The translations under genes were made by a program, and so were the position numbers. Positions 5,445-5,728 of a DNA stretch of 5,728 bases are shown here, one piece after another (position 1 is the first letter of the stretch; every line of letters starts with the position of its first letter). The notes under the pieces are model-generated. The model made no database searches, was not told the DNA's origin, and saw only the letters and a list, made by a program, of their open reading frames with translations. This DNA comes from Candidatus Intestinimonas stercorigallinarum (GTDB lineage: Bacteria > Bacillota > Clostridia > Oscillospirales > Oscillospiraceae): positions 1 to 5,728 of the forward strand of contig DXDV01000190.1 in NCBI GenBank assembly GCA_019115345.1, written 5' to 3'.

Positions 5445-5728
5445 ATGAACAAGGAATTGCCCAAGGTTTACGAGCCCCAGGAGGTGGAGGGGCGCGTCTA
5501 TGAGATGTGGGAGAAGAACGGCTGCTTTGCCGGCCACCGGGACCCCGATAAAAAGCCCTTCACCATCGTCATGCCGCCCCCCAACGTCACCGGCCAGCTC
5601 CACATGGGCCACGCCATGGACTGCGCCCTCCAGGACATTTTGATCCGCTTCAAGCGGATGCAGGGCTACGCCGCTTTGTGGGTGCCCGGCACCGACCACG
5701 CCGGCATCGCCACCCAGATCAAGGTGGA
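5445..5728 (+). CDS. valS: Valyl-tRNA synthetase, N-terminal part (cut by window edge)
   Basis: The first 94 residues of a class I aminoacyl-tRNA synthetase that attaches valine to tRNA-Val; the full protein is usually about 880 residues. The class I signature is seen as MPPPNVTGQLHMGHA (43-57), with the HIGH motif as HMGH (53-56). WVPGTDHAGIATQ (79-91) is characteristic of ValRS rather than IleRS or LeuRS. The N-terminus YEPQEVEGRVYEMWEKNGCF also fits ValRS. The start at ATG 5445 is fixed by an in-frame stop (TGA 5427-5429) just upstream. The GAGG site (5428-5431) is 13 nt away, somewhat long. A 5-bp hairpin with a GGAA loop (5391-5404) lies in the gap before it, without a T-tract. No separate T-box fits in that 62-nt gap, so control should come from the T-box far upstream. 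Confidence 0.96.
   Translation, partial: MNKELPKVYEPQEVEGRVYEMWEKNGCFAGHRDPDKKPFTIVMPPPNVTGQLHMGHAMDCALQDILIRFKRMQGYAALWVPGTDHAGIATQIKV

Noticed and set aside
4188..5445. Long minus-strand open frames opposite the YcxB-like genes
   Set aside because: Compositions are P/R/G/H-rich and low-complexity, they have no recognisable domains, and they run across the T-box terminator or the valS gap.

Overview
The window reads as chromosomal housekeeping DNA from a high-GC, Gram-positive anaerobe. The third codon positions are strongly G/C, the Shine-Dalgarno sites are strong and purine-rich, the promoters look sigma-A-like, and a T-box riboswitch controls an aminoacyl-tRNA synthetase operon. Together these suggest a gut-type Clostridia, probably in the Oscillospiraceae; that placement is an inference from style, not from a marker gene. 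No mobile element, CRISPR array, tRNA or rRNA was seen.

Left part (1-1583): the last 35 residues of a membrane protein, probably a transporter, lie 31 nt upstream of a complete FAD-linked 2-hydroxyacid (glycolate/D-lactate type) dehydrogenase. The two probably form one transcription unit. It ends at a strong hairpin with A-tract and T-tract flanks that can terminate transcription in both directions.

Middle part (1584-3757): glyA (serine hydroxymethyltransferase, minus strand) converges on that terminator. It is divergent from nth (endonuclease III, plus strand). The 220-nt region between glyA and nth holds a good promoter for glyA, an extended -10 element for nth, and a very GC-rich hairpin just before the nth ribosome binding site.

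Right part (3758-5728): a consensus-like promoter (TTGACT, 17 bp, TATAAT) drives a leader of about 410 nt. The leader contains a complete T-box riboswitch: Stem I with AG-bulge and GGTGAAAG distal loop, a GTG specifier codon, Stem II, Stem III, the T-box sequence and an intrinsic terminator. The GTG specifier and the TGGT acceptor-binding bulge (predicting discriminator base A73) both point to tRNA-Val. The first genes behind it are not a synthetase. They are two small, two-helix membrane proteins of YcxB-like design, and valS (valyl-tRNA synthetase, cut by the window edge) follows as the third gene. The likely reading is a valine-starvation-responsive operon in which two uncharacterised membrane proteins are co-induced with valS.

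The most notable items are this T-box operon layout, the matched double evidence for tRNA-Val specificity, and an unexplained structured RNA segment of about 125 nt between the promoter and T-box Stem I.
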